From contig NZ_JABXKH010000064.1 of NCBI RefSeq assembly GCF_017115105.1, forward strand, positions 82,637 through 146,636: a stretch of 64,000 nucleotides of DNA, written 5' to 3'. The stretch's first letter is position 1. The number at the start of each line of letters is the position of its first letter. The notes below the pieces were generated by a model, which saw only the letters and a program-made list of their open reading frames with translations, was not told where the DNA came from and did no database searches. The DNA is from Nostoc sp. NMS2 (lineage in GTDB: Bacteria; Cyanobacteriota; Cyanobacteriia; Cyanobacteriales; Nostocaceae). Both the position numbers and the translations under genes were made by a program. Below, piece by piece: positions 1 to 7,944 of this stretch.

Positions 1-2
1 GA

Positions 3-965
3 AGGCATCGGATGCACAAGTGCTTACGTTACTACCAACTAGGTTCCAAACAAGGGCGGGTGGAATTACATAGCAATTTGGGTGCTATGGTTTACCGTCA
101 TGTAACTATAGCCGGCTCTGAGTTGGGTTTTGATGCTCGTTACAGCCTAATTGAAGATTTTTTACAAGCATTTTATATCGAAGCTATCAAAGCTTTCCGC
201 AGAGAAAACGAACTACCTAACGATCACACACCGCGTACTCAGCTGCAATTAGCTGAATATATGGCGTTTACAGAACAGTACGCCAAACGCCGCATCAATT
301 TACCTGGTGGTGCAAATCAGCAATTGATTATCCTGCGGGCCCAAGGTTTTGCTCGTCGTCAGCCACAAGAGACTACCGTGGACATTGAAATGGCGGTGGA
401 ATCTGCTAAGGGCGAAGAAGCAGAATCTTACCAGCGTAACTCGGCGGTGCAACAGTTGCGATCGCAGATGATTGCCCAAACTAATTTTGATCCATCTGAA
501 GAATCAGAACGCGATCGCGTCATCACTGAATTGATGAAATATCTGGAGTCTCAAGGTCAATCTGATTGTATGAACTACCTCAGCTTGAAACTTCAAGACC
601 TCTCAGCCCCTGAAATTGACCAAATTCTCGGTTTAACCAGCCGTCAGCGCGATTATCTCCAACAACGGTTTAAATACCACGTCGAAAAGTTTGCCAAACA
701 ACATCATTGGCAATTAGTACATCAATGGTTAGGCGCAGGTTTAGAGCAAAAATTGGGTCTATCTTCCCAGCAGTGGGAAATCTTTGTGAATCAACTCACA
801 GAACAGCAACAGCAAATATTACAGTTAAAAAGTTCACGAGAAAGCGATCAAGCGATCGCTAAAACCATCAAATGCACCCCCAAACAGTTACAAAAGCGCT
901 GGACTCAACTCTTAGAACTAGCATGGTCTATCCGCAACGGTCATACTGAGGCACAAACAGGTTGA
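3..965 (+). CDS. HetZ-related protein (5' end outside window)
   Basis: The reading frame is open to the left edge: codons before the first ATG at 12 (Arg-His-Arg) continue in frame, so the true start probably lies upstream and about 320 residues are visible. The protein is soluble and rich in Gln, Glu and Arg, with no signal peptide. The C-terminal half has two helix-turn-helix-like segments (DQILGLTSRQRDYLQQRF and DQAIAKTIKCTPKQLQKRW) followed by a short helix LLELAWSIRN. That layout resembles sigma-type DNA-binding proteins and the HetZ family, which in filamentous cyanobacteria acts in early heterocyst differentiation. The assignment rests on remembered family appearance, so HetZ itself versus a HetZ-related paralogue is unresolved. 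It could also be a divergent sigma-like regulator. Confidence 0.55.
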   Translation, partial: RHRMHKCLRYYQLGSKQGRVELHSNLGAMVYRHVTIAGSELGFDARYSLIEDFLQAFYIEAIKAFRRENELPNDHTPRTQLQLAEYMAFTEQYAKRRINLPGGANQQLIILRAQGFARRQPQETTVDIEMAVESAKGEEAESYQRNSAVQQLRSQMIAQTNFDPSEESERDRVITELMKYLESQGQSDCMNYLSLKLQDLSAPEIDQILGLTSRQRDYLQQRFKYHVEKFAKQHHWQLVHQWLGAGLEQKLGLSSQQWEIFVNQLTEQQQQILQLKSSRESDQAIAKTIKCTPKQLQKRWTQLLELAWSIRNGHTEAQTG

Positions 966-1389
966 AGCTAAGGCGAAATAACCAAAAAACATTATCGAAG
1001 CTTATAACTGGGACGAGGAGCGCGAATTTAGCTTATACACTAAGTAAAAAATTTCATTAATTCGTAGCCAATTCTTTGCGTACCTCTGCGCTTCCCTCTG
1101 CGCCCCTACCCTTCGGGAAGGCGAAGCGCCTATGCGTTTAAATTTCACCCCTCAATTCGCCACAATCTTCCACAAATAACTCTTATCTGAATTACTAACT
1201 CGTTCCTCATCCAAATTATTAATACATTTGTATTTATTTAGTACAAAAATACCAATACTTTCCGATTTTTCACCCATTAATCCAACCTTGTTTACATCAA
1301 AATAAAAAATTCATATTAAGCAACTGACCCTTTTTTACTACTTCTGTGAAATCCTATAATAAGCAGGACTTTTGGCAGAGGGATTTAGG
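966..1389. other. Intergenic region with a dispersed repeat
   Basis: No credible gene is seen. Bases 1081-1140 carry a Nostoc-type dispersed repeat with CTCTGCG motifs and a CTTCGGGAAGGCGAAGCGCC segment. The rest is AT-rich. A Shine-Dalgarno-like AGAGGG lies just before the ATG at 1390. Confidence 0.5.
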
Positions 1390-1866
1390 ATGGCTCTGAC
1401 TCAAGGTGGACGGGCAAATAAGTCTGGGAATATTTTAGAAAAAAATGTAGAAGCAATCTTGAATGGGTATAATTATTTCCAAGTAGGGAACTATGTCCCA
1501 AAAGAATTGATACTAAATGCTGCTTTATTGCCAAAGCGTTATGGAAAAGAAGTTTATATTGGAACTGGAATTTATCATACCGATTTGAAAGTTGATTTTT
1601 ATGTTGTTGGCTCACCTGCAATGCCATCTGGTTTAATTTTCGAGTGCAAATGGCAAGAAAGCCCCGGTTCGGTTGATGAAAAATTTCCTTACTTGAACAT
1701 GAACATCCAGCACTATTACCCTGCACCAACTATCGTCATTTTAGGCGGTGAAGGGATGCGAGAAGGTGCAAGCAAATGGCTAAAAGCAAGAGTTAATGAT
1801 AACCATAATTTATTAGCAGTTTATAGCTTAGACAGATTCATTGCTTGGGCAAATAAAAATCTTTAA
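1390..1866 (+). CDS. PD-(D/E)XK-type restriction endonuclease-like protein
   Basis: This encodes 158 residues. The ATG at 1390 is preferred over the upstream TTG at 1372 because AGAGGG sits 7 bases before it. An N-terminal helix (GNILEKNVEAIL) is followed by Asp65/Asp69 in TDLKVDF and by Glu85-Cys-Lys87 in GLIFECKWQE. This is the D...E-x-K signature of PD-(D/E)XK nucleases, with Gln89 after the lysine. The 3' end overlaps by 29 bases the 3' end of a convergent N6-adenine methyltransferase. That arrangement fits a small type II restriction-modification system in which this protein would cut unmodified DNA. The recognition site cannot be read from the sequence. It could alternatively be a nuclease of another role, but the partner gene makes restriction the best inference. 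Confidence 0.7.
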   Translation: MALTQGGRANKSGNILEKNVEAILNGYNYFQVGNYVPKELILNAALLPKRYGKEVYIGTGIYHTDLKVDFYVVGSPAMPSGLIFECKWQESPGSVDEKFPYLNMNIQHYYPAPTIVILGGEGMREGASKWLKARVNDNHNLLAVYSLDRFIAWANKNL

Positions 1867-2695
1867 AAGATGTAATTAATAGTTCGTCAACCATGCCTCT
1901 ATTTTTTATATTGGAGTTAATTGATCGGGCCGCTTTGATTTTATAGGCTTCAAAATTGATATCCGTATAAATATTTCTAATAAATTCGCTCTCAGAATTA
2001 CACACCATAACTTTAACACCACGACTTGCCAACTCTGCACAAGTATCTCTTAAAAGTTCTTGGTCTTTTTTACTAAAACGATTTTGACTATAAGCGGTGA
2101 AATAGCTAGTCTCACTGATAGGATGATAGGGTGGGTCAAAAAATACAAAGTCATCACTGCTAGTTGCATGATTTAGGACTTCTGTAAAATCTGCTTGTTT
2201 AATTTCTGCATGAGAAAGCGCTTCTGATGCAGCTTGCAGCAAAACCTCAGAACAAATATTGGGATTTTCATATTTGCCTAAAGGCACATTGAATTTTCCC
2301 TGTGAATTGACTCGATAAAGACCATTAAAACAAGTCTTATTGAGATAAATTACACGAGCCGCTTTTTCTATATCAGTGCCACCAGAGTGGTTTCTGACAC
2401 TATAATAATAATCTTTGTTATGTCGGATTTTATGCTCTTTCAATAGAGAAATTAATTCCTCAACCTGGTCTCTAACACAACAATAAGTATTAATTAATTC
2501 GGCATTAATATCAGTTAAAATTGCTGTAGTTGGTTGCAGATAGAAAAAAACAGCACCACCACCTAAGAATGGTTCATAGTAATTTTTATAACTCTTGGGA
2601 AAATAAGGAATATATTGCTGTATCAACCTACTTTTACCCCCTGCCCACTTCAAAAATGGACGCGGGCTAGTTTCCTTGGGGATTTGAATTACCAT
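1838..2695 (-). CDS. dam: DNA adenine methylase (Dam/DpnM-type, D12 class)
   Basis: This 285-residue protein transfers a methyl group from S-adenosylmethionine to N6 of adenine in DNA. It has the KWAGGK start motif near residue 16, the SAM-binding EPFLGGGAVFF at 41-51, the family block NKTCFNGLYRVN at 119-130 with GKFNVPLG after it, and the catalytic DPPY at 187-190. Length and motif order match Dam-family enzymes. Many of these methylate GATC, but the target here is not proven. Most cyanobacterial Dam-like enzymes are orphan, whereas this one overlaps tail-to-tail with a PD-(D/E)XK nuclease. Its role is therefore probably self-protection as well as any housekeeping methylation. Confidence 0.9.
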   Translation of the reverse strand: MVIQIPKETSPRPFLKWAGGKSRLIQQYIPYFPKSYKNYYEPFLGGGAVFFYLQPTTAILTDINAELINTYCCVRDQVEELISLLKEHKIRHNKDYYYSVRNHSGGTDIEKAARVIYLNKTCFNGLYRVNSQGKFNVPLGKYENPNICSEVLLQAASEALSHAEIKQADFTEVLNHATSSDDFVFFDPPYHPISETSYFTAYSQNRFSKKDQELLRDTCAELASRGVKVMVCNSESEFIRNIYTDINFEAYKIKAARSINSNIKNRGMVDELLITSFKDFYLPKQ

Positions 2696-2860
2696 TTACT
2701 TGCGATTTAACTGAAAATAATCGTGACTAAATAAAGCCAATATAACCGACGAACCATATTTTATATTAGCTGGCTAATTTTCCGGCTGCATAGATTACAA
2801 TTAAGTGGATAAAGCATATCAAAACAAACGTAAGTATATAACAAGGCAGTTTAGATTCAG

Positions 2861-3067
2861 ATGTTTGACGGATTTTGGGATAACGTCTTTCGCTACCCCC
2901 GGTACTTAATTACTATCGTCTTAGGGCTGTTTTTGAACACCTTTGCGCCATTAGTGCCCCTGTTGAAGCGCCCACTTACCTTGATCGCCCTCTTAGGTTT
3001 ATTTGTGAGCAGCCTAGTCTTTCTTACTTTCACCCTACGGGCAATGCTGGGTTTGAGTGCAATCTAG
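2861..3067 (+). CDS. DUF751 (Ycf33-like) small membrane protein
   Basis: This 68-residue protein has two hydrophobic segments (about residues 14-32 and 40-62) and begins MFDGFWDNVFRYPRYL. It resembles the DUF751 family, known in plastids as Ycf33, whose function is not established. It lies 123 bases upstream of rbfA on the same strand, a pairing usual in cyanobacteria, so the two may be co-transcribed. The ATG at 2861 follows an AT-rich leader without a strong Shine-Dalgarno site. Confidence 0.8.
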   Translation: MFDGFWDNVFRYPRYLITIVLGLFLNTFAPLVPLLKRPLTLIALLGLFVSSLVFLTFTLRAMLGLSAI

Positions 3068-3190
3068 ACTAGCGCTATATCGGGGCTATGCACTACAGAC
3101 GGTTACTCTTGGCGTTGCTCTCGCTAAGTACTGTCTACCCAACTTGCATCTATTTTTGTTGTACAACCTCTGTCAGGAGGCGAAATTTTT

Positions 3191-3610
3191 ATGGCTACAA
3201 ATCGCCGGGTTTCCCGCGTTGCTGAATTGATCAAACGGGAAGTTAGCCAAATGCTGCTCAACGGCATCAAGGATGACCGTGTGGGTACTGGAATGGTAAG
3301 TGTGACTGATGTTGATGTTTCTGGCGATCTCCAACACGCCAAAATCTACGTCAGTATCTATGGTACAGATGAAGCTAAGGTAGAAACAATGGCAGGCTTA
3401 AAGTCTGCCACAGGTTACGTCCGCAGTGAACTTGGGGCGCGGGTACGGCTACGTCGTACACCAGAAGTTATCTTTCTCGAAGATCGCTCCATAGAACGCG
3501 GTAATAAGGTACTGGCACTACTAAGCCAACTCAATCACGATCGTCCGCCAGAAAATCTGTTAGCAGTAGAAGACAGTACAGATGAAAATGATGAATCATT
3601 TAGTGAATAA
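3191..3610 (+). CDS. rbfA: 30S ribosome-binding factor RbfA
   Basis: This 139-residue protein is needed for late 30S subunit maturation and 16S rRNA 5' processing, and it binds near helix 1 in the cytoplasm. The sequence starts [22 protein letters not shown]. It continues through the KH-like fold with [20 protein letters not shown] and the conserved [23 protein letters not shown], which is split here only for description. An acidic tail (about residues 122-139) is typical of cyanobacterial versions. A strong Shine-Dalgarno (TCAGGAGG) is seen at 3174-3181 before the ATG. It follows the DUF751 gene and ends at a terminator-like hairpin (3672-3699). Confidence 0.95.
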   Translation: MATNRRVSRVAELIKREVSQMLLNGIKDDRVGTGMVSVTDVDVSGDLQHAKIYVSIYGTDEAKVETMAGLKSATGYVRSELGARVRLRRTPEVIFLEDRSIERGNKVLALLSQLNHDRPPENLLAVEDSTDENDESFSE

Positions 3611-3671
3611 GTAACTTAAATAACAATGTAACTTCAGAACAATTAATCTCAGCAAATCCGCCAAACAGTTT

Positions 3672-3699
3672 ACAGACGTGACTAGATCGCGTCTGTTTT
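3672..3699 (+). terminator. Terminator-like hairpin after rbfA
   Basis: Arms ACAGACG (3672-3678) and CGTCTGT (3690-3696) are perfect complements, followed by TTTAAT. It lies 62 bases after the rbfA stop. The U-run is short, so the strength of termination is uncertain. Confidence 0.5.
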
Positions 3700-4291
3700 A
3701 ATGTAACCATAACCTACTTCAGCGATCGCTAGTTGCATTTATACGCCAAGCAATCACGACTTTACTTAAGAAATTGTTAACAGATGCTAGAGCAAAAGCC
3801 TTCGTAGTGTACTTTAGCCGTTATGTTTTGCAACAGTTTATACCCTACTGTCTGACAAATATTCTTGTGTTGTTTACCCTTAGATAAATACCAGCAGTTC
3901 TATATCCGGCTTTAAGGTGACTATTTGATATGTAAACGATGCCTGCGGCATGCTACGCCTACGCAATATGAATTCTTCCCACCCAACAAATCTTGCCTAA
4001 ATAGGACTAATGGCAAGACTTTCAGACTTGTTGCATAAAAACCATACAACCGCCATAGCAGGTTAAGTTAACTACTCGGAATTTTTTTTGTAAAGCGGAT
4101 TTTTGAAAAATGTCAGGATTTGTTGACTTTCTTAACATTTCTTGAGATAATTTCAGGATATCTAGCGTCAAAATAAAAATAGTTCCGTATAGCAAACTAC
4201 AAAATACTAGCCACAAGTCTAATTTCTGTAATGTTTGTTCCTAATTATTAACGGGAACACTATCGTAAGTGTTAATTTGTGAGTAAAAACC
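3700..4291. other. Intergenic region between rbfA and a DUF4327 gene
   Basis: No credible gene is seen. It contains a HIP1-like AGCGATCGCT near 3721 and a dispersed repeat near 3941-3965 (GATGCCTGCGGCATGCTACG). A minus-strand open frame at 4022-4216 has no conserved look or ribosome site and was not accepted. Confidence 0.4.
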
Positions 4292-4528
4292 ATGAGTGTG
4301 AATACGGTGCCTTCTATCAATTACTACTCTCTCGATTTAATTCAAGACGAAGCACGCCGACTGGTGCAAAAGGGAATGATTAGCCGACAACAGCCAATAT
4401 ATACCCTGTGCCAATACATTCCAGCGAGAGAGTGGGTTTGCGTTGAATGTGAATTAGAGAAATGTGACTTTTTGTTACGCGATCGCATTGGCGATCTAAT
4501 TGGTCGTGAACAGTGGGACAACGACTAA
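4292..4528 (+). CDS. DUF4327 family protein
   Basis: This 78-residue soluble protein has the pattern of the cyanobacterial DUF4327 family: YSLDLIQDEARRLVQKGMI, then QPIYTLCQYIPAREW and a C-terminal LLRDRIGDLIGREQW. Its function is unknown. It stands alone between two long intergenic regions, so it is likely transcribed by itself. Three cysteines are present (CQYI, CVECELEKCDF), and the CVEC pair could bind metal, though this is only a guess. Confidence 0.8.
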   Translation: MSVNTVPSINYYSLDLIQDEARRLVQKGMISRQQPIYTLCQYIPAREWVCVECELEKCDFLLRDRIGDLIGREQWDND

Positions 4529-5039
4529 ATCAATGTTTGTATTTCGGCTTTGGGATTGGGGGTTAATTTTCGATGTGTGGATGTCACAGTCAACGATCCT
4601 ACGCCCAATCTAGGGGATAATCTCTGGTTTTTAATGATTGCCCCATACAGAATCTTGCGTTTTTCATTAACACAAAAGCATTGGAGTCTGAATTTATACA
4701 GCGTTTCAAGTTAAATAAGGCATCAAAACCATTTTTTTGTATATCTGGTGCTACAGCTTGAGTTTAGTATGTAAATTCTGTGAAGCTCCTACATTGATCC
4801 GATAGAAGTGTAGGAACTTCACTTTGGACTCGCAATTGACAGCATCGTTTCCCTGAAGTAAATGATGCTGTCAATTGCTGTTCAAAGGTAGAATCCGTCT
4901 TGAAAAGTTTGCTCAGTCGGGCTAACCGACAATAGAGGAAACCTCCGCAAGTAACTGGCTCAACTTTCGCAAAATCCCAAATTTGTATAGGATTATTTGT
5001 TAAAAAATCTCTAAAAGCAGAGAAAAATTATATGAACGA
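4529..5039. other. Intergenic region holding two adjacent hairpins
   Basis: No gene is seen. Two strong inverted repeats lie side by side at 4782-4820 and 4832-4878 (listed separately). The rest is AT-rich and carries no clear terminator. Confidence 0.5.
4782..4878. repeat. Two adjacent inverted repeats (possible structured RNA)
   Basis: The first hairpin pairs GAAGCTCCTACA (4782-4793) with TGTAGGAACTTC (4809-4820), one mismatch. The second pairs GCAATTGACAGCATC (4832-4846) with GATGCTGTCAATTGC (4864-4878), perfect over 15 bases with a 17-base loop. No U-tract follows, so a simple terminator is unlikely. It may be a small RNA or a palindromic repeat. Confidence 0.55.
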
Positions 5040-5393
5040 TTATCCGACTTGCTCTAAATATTGATTAATGTCTTCAATAATACGGGTAAGTTCAGCTTCA
5101 GTAGTCAAGCGGATGTTGACGTTGCGGACAGTCAGCAAAACTTTGGCTGCAAAAGGTGTTGGCCAGATATTAGGATTACAGAAAATTTCTAAAAATACTT
5201 CACCCGTATAACGATATTCCAGTGGAGGCTGAGGAGTGACTTTCCCGCCGCCAGGTGTGGGTTTAGCGGCGACAGCTTTCAGGCGCTCCATCAGTTGATC
5301 TGTCGCTGTCTTTAATTCTCGTGCTGCTTGGGGTGAAAAACTGAAGGAGACAGAACCTTCAATTAGGTTCAATGTTAGAGGAATTGAAGACAT
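5040..5393 (-). CDS. Conserved cyanobacterial hypothetical protein
   Basis: This encodes 117 residues with no signal peptide or membrane segment. The middle has a Pro/Gly linker (KPTPGGGKVTPQPP), and the C-terminal half looks alpha/beta (YTGEVFLEIFCNPNIWPTPFAAKVLLTVRN, then a helix). It is recognised only as a type of small protein seen in cyanobacteria, and no function is offered. The ATG at 5393 starts MSSIPLTLNLIEGSVSF. It is transcribed alone; the gene to its left is on the other strand. Confidence 0.65.
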   Translation of the reverse strand: MSSIPLTLNLIEGSVSFSFSPQAARELKTATDQLMERLKAVAAKPTPGGGKVTPQPPLEYRYTGEVFLEIFCNPNIWPTPFAAKVLLTVRNVNIRLTTEAELTRIIEDINQYLEQVG

Positions 5394-5527
5394 AAGTTTT
5401 TATTAAAGCTTATTGATAAGTACTAATCTTACCGGAAGAAGAGACTTCGCCGCCGATATCTACGGCTGCGAAGCCCACTTTTTTGAATAGGACTTATGCA
5501 AAAAGGCTGTAAAAGCCTTGATTTACT

Positions 5528-5555
5528 GTAGGGGCAATTCATGAATTGCCCCTAC
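5528..5555. repeat. Dispersed palindrome, copy 1
   Basis: A perfect palindrome: GTAGGGGCAATTCA is followed directly by its own reverse complement. Related copies are at 21337-21364 and 59119-59146, so this is a dispersed repeat family. Confidence 0.8.
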
Positions 5556-5675
5556 ATTTCGTAATCAGGTAGTAAATAAAACTCACTAAGTTCGTCATTT
5601 ATCCTGAGTAAGTACAGATATCTAATAGTCGTCATAATATCTTTGAATACAATTTGATCTGGACTGGCTGGATGT

Positions 5676-5834
5676 ATGAATAACAAAATTAATGAAAATA
5701 TTCCTGTAATTAATGCTAAAAATCTGCTGTTATCTGTAAAGGCATTACTAATAGCTATAAAGCTTGTAGCTGTTGTTAGTTATAAAGAATCTCAACAAAA
5801 TGGTATAAAAGATAAAGCCTATAGAGAGACTTAA
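5676..5834 (+). CDS. Possible small ORF, unknown
   Basis: A 52-codon open frame starts at ATG 5676 (MNNKINENIPVINAKNLLLS) and has one hydrophobic stretch (LLLSVKALLIAIKLVAVV) that could span a membrane. There is no clear Shine-Dalgarno site and no recognised family. It sits in AT-rich DNA before the cation transporter gene, where such frames also arise by chance. Confidence 0.2.
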   Translation: MNNKINENIPVINAKNLLLSVKALLIAIKLVAVVSYKESQQNGIKDKAYRET

Positions 5835-5930
5835 TTCTTACTGCGTAAGACTTTGATACATTTTATTTGTGTTTATTTATGTTTTGAGTTCTACATTAGA
5901 AGTCATAGAACTTGATGTGATAAATTATCT

Positions 5931-6833
5931 ATGGTTTACGATAACCGCGCCGAAGTGCGAAAGGTTTTAATTATTACCCTACTACTCAACCTGTTTGTAA
6001 TGGGATTGAAGGCAGTTGTGGGCTACTGGACTGGTTCGTTGAGTTTGCTAGCTGATGCCTTGCATAGTGTGACAGATAGCGCCAACAACGTTTTAGGATT
6101 AGTTGCGAGTAAATTTTCTTCACCACAACCCGATCGCGAGCATCCTTACGGACACAGCAAATTTGAAGCTGTGGGAGCGTTAGGAATTGCCTCATTTTTA
6201 GGAATAGCCTGTTTTGAAATTCTCCAAGGAGCAATCGAACGAATTCTCAAAGGTGGTGGTGAACCTGTGAGAATATCGCCACCTGAGTTGTGGTTATTAC
6301 TAATTGTGCTAGGTGTAAATATTTTTGTGGCATTTTACGAACGTGCTGTGGGTAAGCGGGTAGGTAGCTCAATTCTCATAGCTGATGCTACACATACCAT
6401 GAGCGATATTTGGGTGACAATCTCTGTAATTGCCGGGTTGATAGGAGTTTGGCTAGGTTATCAATGGATGGATCTGGTGTTAGCTTTTCCTGTCGCCTTG
6501 TTGGTATTTTGGAGTGGCTGGTCAGTTTTAAAAGAAAATTTGCCTTGGCTTGTGGATCAAATGGCGATCGCACCAGAAGCAATTCATGCGATCGCCACTT
6601 CTGTTCCAGGTGTAATTAACTGTCATGATATTGCTTCTCGCGGTGTTCTTGGTCGTCAGGTATTCATCGAAATGCATTTAATCGTAGATGCACCAGACGT
6701 AGAAACCGCTCACCACATCACCGAAGAAGTAGAAAGCCGATTAGAAGAAAAGTTTCGTCCAGTGAGGATTTTAATTCACGTCGAGCCACCAGCATATAAG
6801 TCTGAGCAAATTAGTTTTGAAACGAAGGGATGA
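5931..6833 (+). CDS. Cation diffusion facilitator (CDF) transporter
   Basis: This 300-residue inner-membrane protein should export divalent metals such as zinc, cobalt or iron in exchange for protons. It has six transmembrane segments. Both halves of the metal site are intact: DALHSVTD in helix 2 and DATHTMSD in helix 5 (the D-x-x-H-x-x-x-D pattern). The cytoplasmic C-terminal domain (about 205-290) has the ferredoxin-like fold pattern with HDIASRGVLGRQVFIEMHLIV in part and ends in LIHVEPP. Length is normal for the family. The exact metal cannot be told from the motif. Confidence 0.92.
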   Translation: MVYDNRAEVRKVLIITLLLNLFVMGLKAVVGYWTGSLSLLADALHSVTDSANNVLGLVASKFSSPQPDREHPYGHSKFEAVGALGIASFLGIACFEILQGAIERILKGGGEPVRISPPELWLLLIVLGVNIFVAFYERAVGKRVGSSILIADATHTMSDIWVTISVIAGLIGVWLGYQWMDLVLAFPVALLVFWSGWSVLKENLPWLVDQMAIAPEAIHAIATSVPGVINCHDIASRGVLGRQVFIEMHLIVDAPDVETAHHITEEVESRLEEKFRPVRILIHVEPPAYKSEQISFETKG

Positions 6834-6949
6834 GGGGGATGAGGGAGATGGGGAGCTCTTAGCTGGGAGCAAGGGAGAAGAGTTTTCCCCCTGCCCCCCG
6901 CCCCTCTGCCTCTTTTCCATACCCCATACCCAATGACTGCATCTTTGCG

Positions 6950-7354
6950 TTAACTCTTACAAGAAGCAACCAAATTAGCAACGATCGCAACTAGTTCTCC
7001 TGGATCGACTGGTTTAGGCACATGAGTCTGAAAGCCTGCTTCTAGCGCACGGCTACGATACTCGCTATCACCATAAGCTGTTAAGGCGATCGCGGGGAGT
7101 TTTTCCCAAATATTAGGCTTCAGCGCCCGGATCTTACGGATAAGGGTGTAGCCATCTTCACCAGGCATAGCAATATCACAAATTAAGATATCTGGTTGCA
7201 ACTCAGGTAGTACTTTCAATGCTACCGCCGCCGATGGAACTGCCATGACGGTGGCTCCATCAGCTTCTAACACGGTAGTAATGTAAAAGCGGCTATCGTC
7301 ATCATCATCAACTACGAGGATGTTTAAGCCAGCAAGTGGGAGAGGAGGTTCCAT
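6950..7354 (-). CDS. Single-domain response regulator
   Basis: About 134 residues from the ATG at 7354, which has GGAG six bases before it. An ATG/GTG further up (7402) would add 16 residues and is less likely. It is a stand-alone receiver domain: acidic pocket DDDDD near residues 18-22, phospho-acceptor Asp in DILICDIAMPGEDGY, switch Thr in ALTAYG and Lys in VPKPVD. No output domain follows, so it must signal by protein contact (CheY- or DivK-like). No histidine kinase is adjacent, so its partner is unknown. Confidence 0.9.
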   Translation of the reverse strand: MEPPLPLAGLNILVVDDDDDSRFYITTVLEADGATVMAVPSAAVALKVLPELQPDILICDIAMPGEDGYTLIRKIRALKPNIWEKLPAIALTAYGDSEYRSRALEAGFQTHVPKPVDPGELVAIVANLVASCKS

Positions 7355-7944
7355 AACATCTCCATAAATGTTTATCAAATGAAAGTTATTTCTAATGAGC
7401 ATGCTGGTTTTTTGTCTGTTACCACACCCTTAGTAATTTTACTGCGATCGCGCCTATTTTCCTAGACGATAATTCAATTTGTCTAACCACCATCTAATTG
7501 ATGGTTAATTATTTGCTGGCATTTATGATGATTGAGTAGATAAAATTATGTTGGTGTTTAAATTTGGTTAAATTTAAAAAGTTCATTCTAATAAATAGTT
7601 GTGTTTACAAAATCATTTTGATAATCGCTGCCTTCTTTATTACTAAAAACTTGCGATTTTGATAGGACTTTTAAATTTAGTAACTATGACATTTTGCTAG
7701 GAAGCTAAAAATATCTAAATTGCATAAATTAAATCAAGCTCGTGTAGGGTAGGCATTTTGACCGCCATAACTATGTAATCTAAACGTAGAATACCTTACT
7801 AAACCCAAAAAACAGACAATGCCAAAACTAAAAATACATCAGGTTGGCATTGCCATTTTAAAATATGTGAATCTAAACTACCGCAAATAATCTCAATTAT
7901 CCGAAAGAGTGATGAGCTTTTAGTTAAGTCAACTCAAAACCTGA
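7355..7944. other. AT-rich intergenic region with one hairpin
   Basis: No gene is seen. Arms CAATGCCAA (7817-7825) and TTGGCATTG (7844-7852) form a perfect 9-base stem, 92 bases after the end of the minus-strand guaA gene. It may help end guaA transcription, but no convincing U-run follows on that strand. Confidence 0.4.

Noticed and set aside
1385..1729. Minus-strand open frame across the nuclease gene
   Set aside because: It mirrors the nuclease gene, has no ribosome site and a low-complexity protein; it is a shadow frame.
4022..4216. Minus-strand 64-codon frame between rbfA and the DUF4327 gene
   Set aside because: It has no Shine-Dalgarno site, no family resemblance and lies in AT-rich DNA; chance is more likely.
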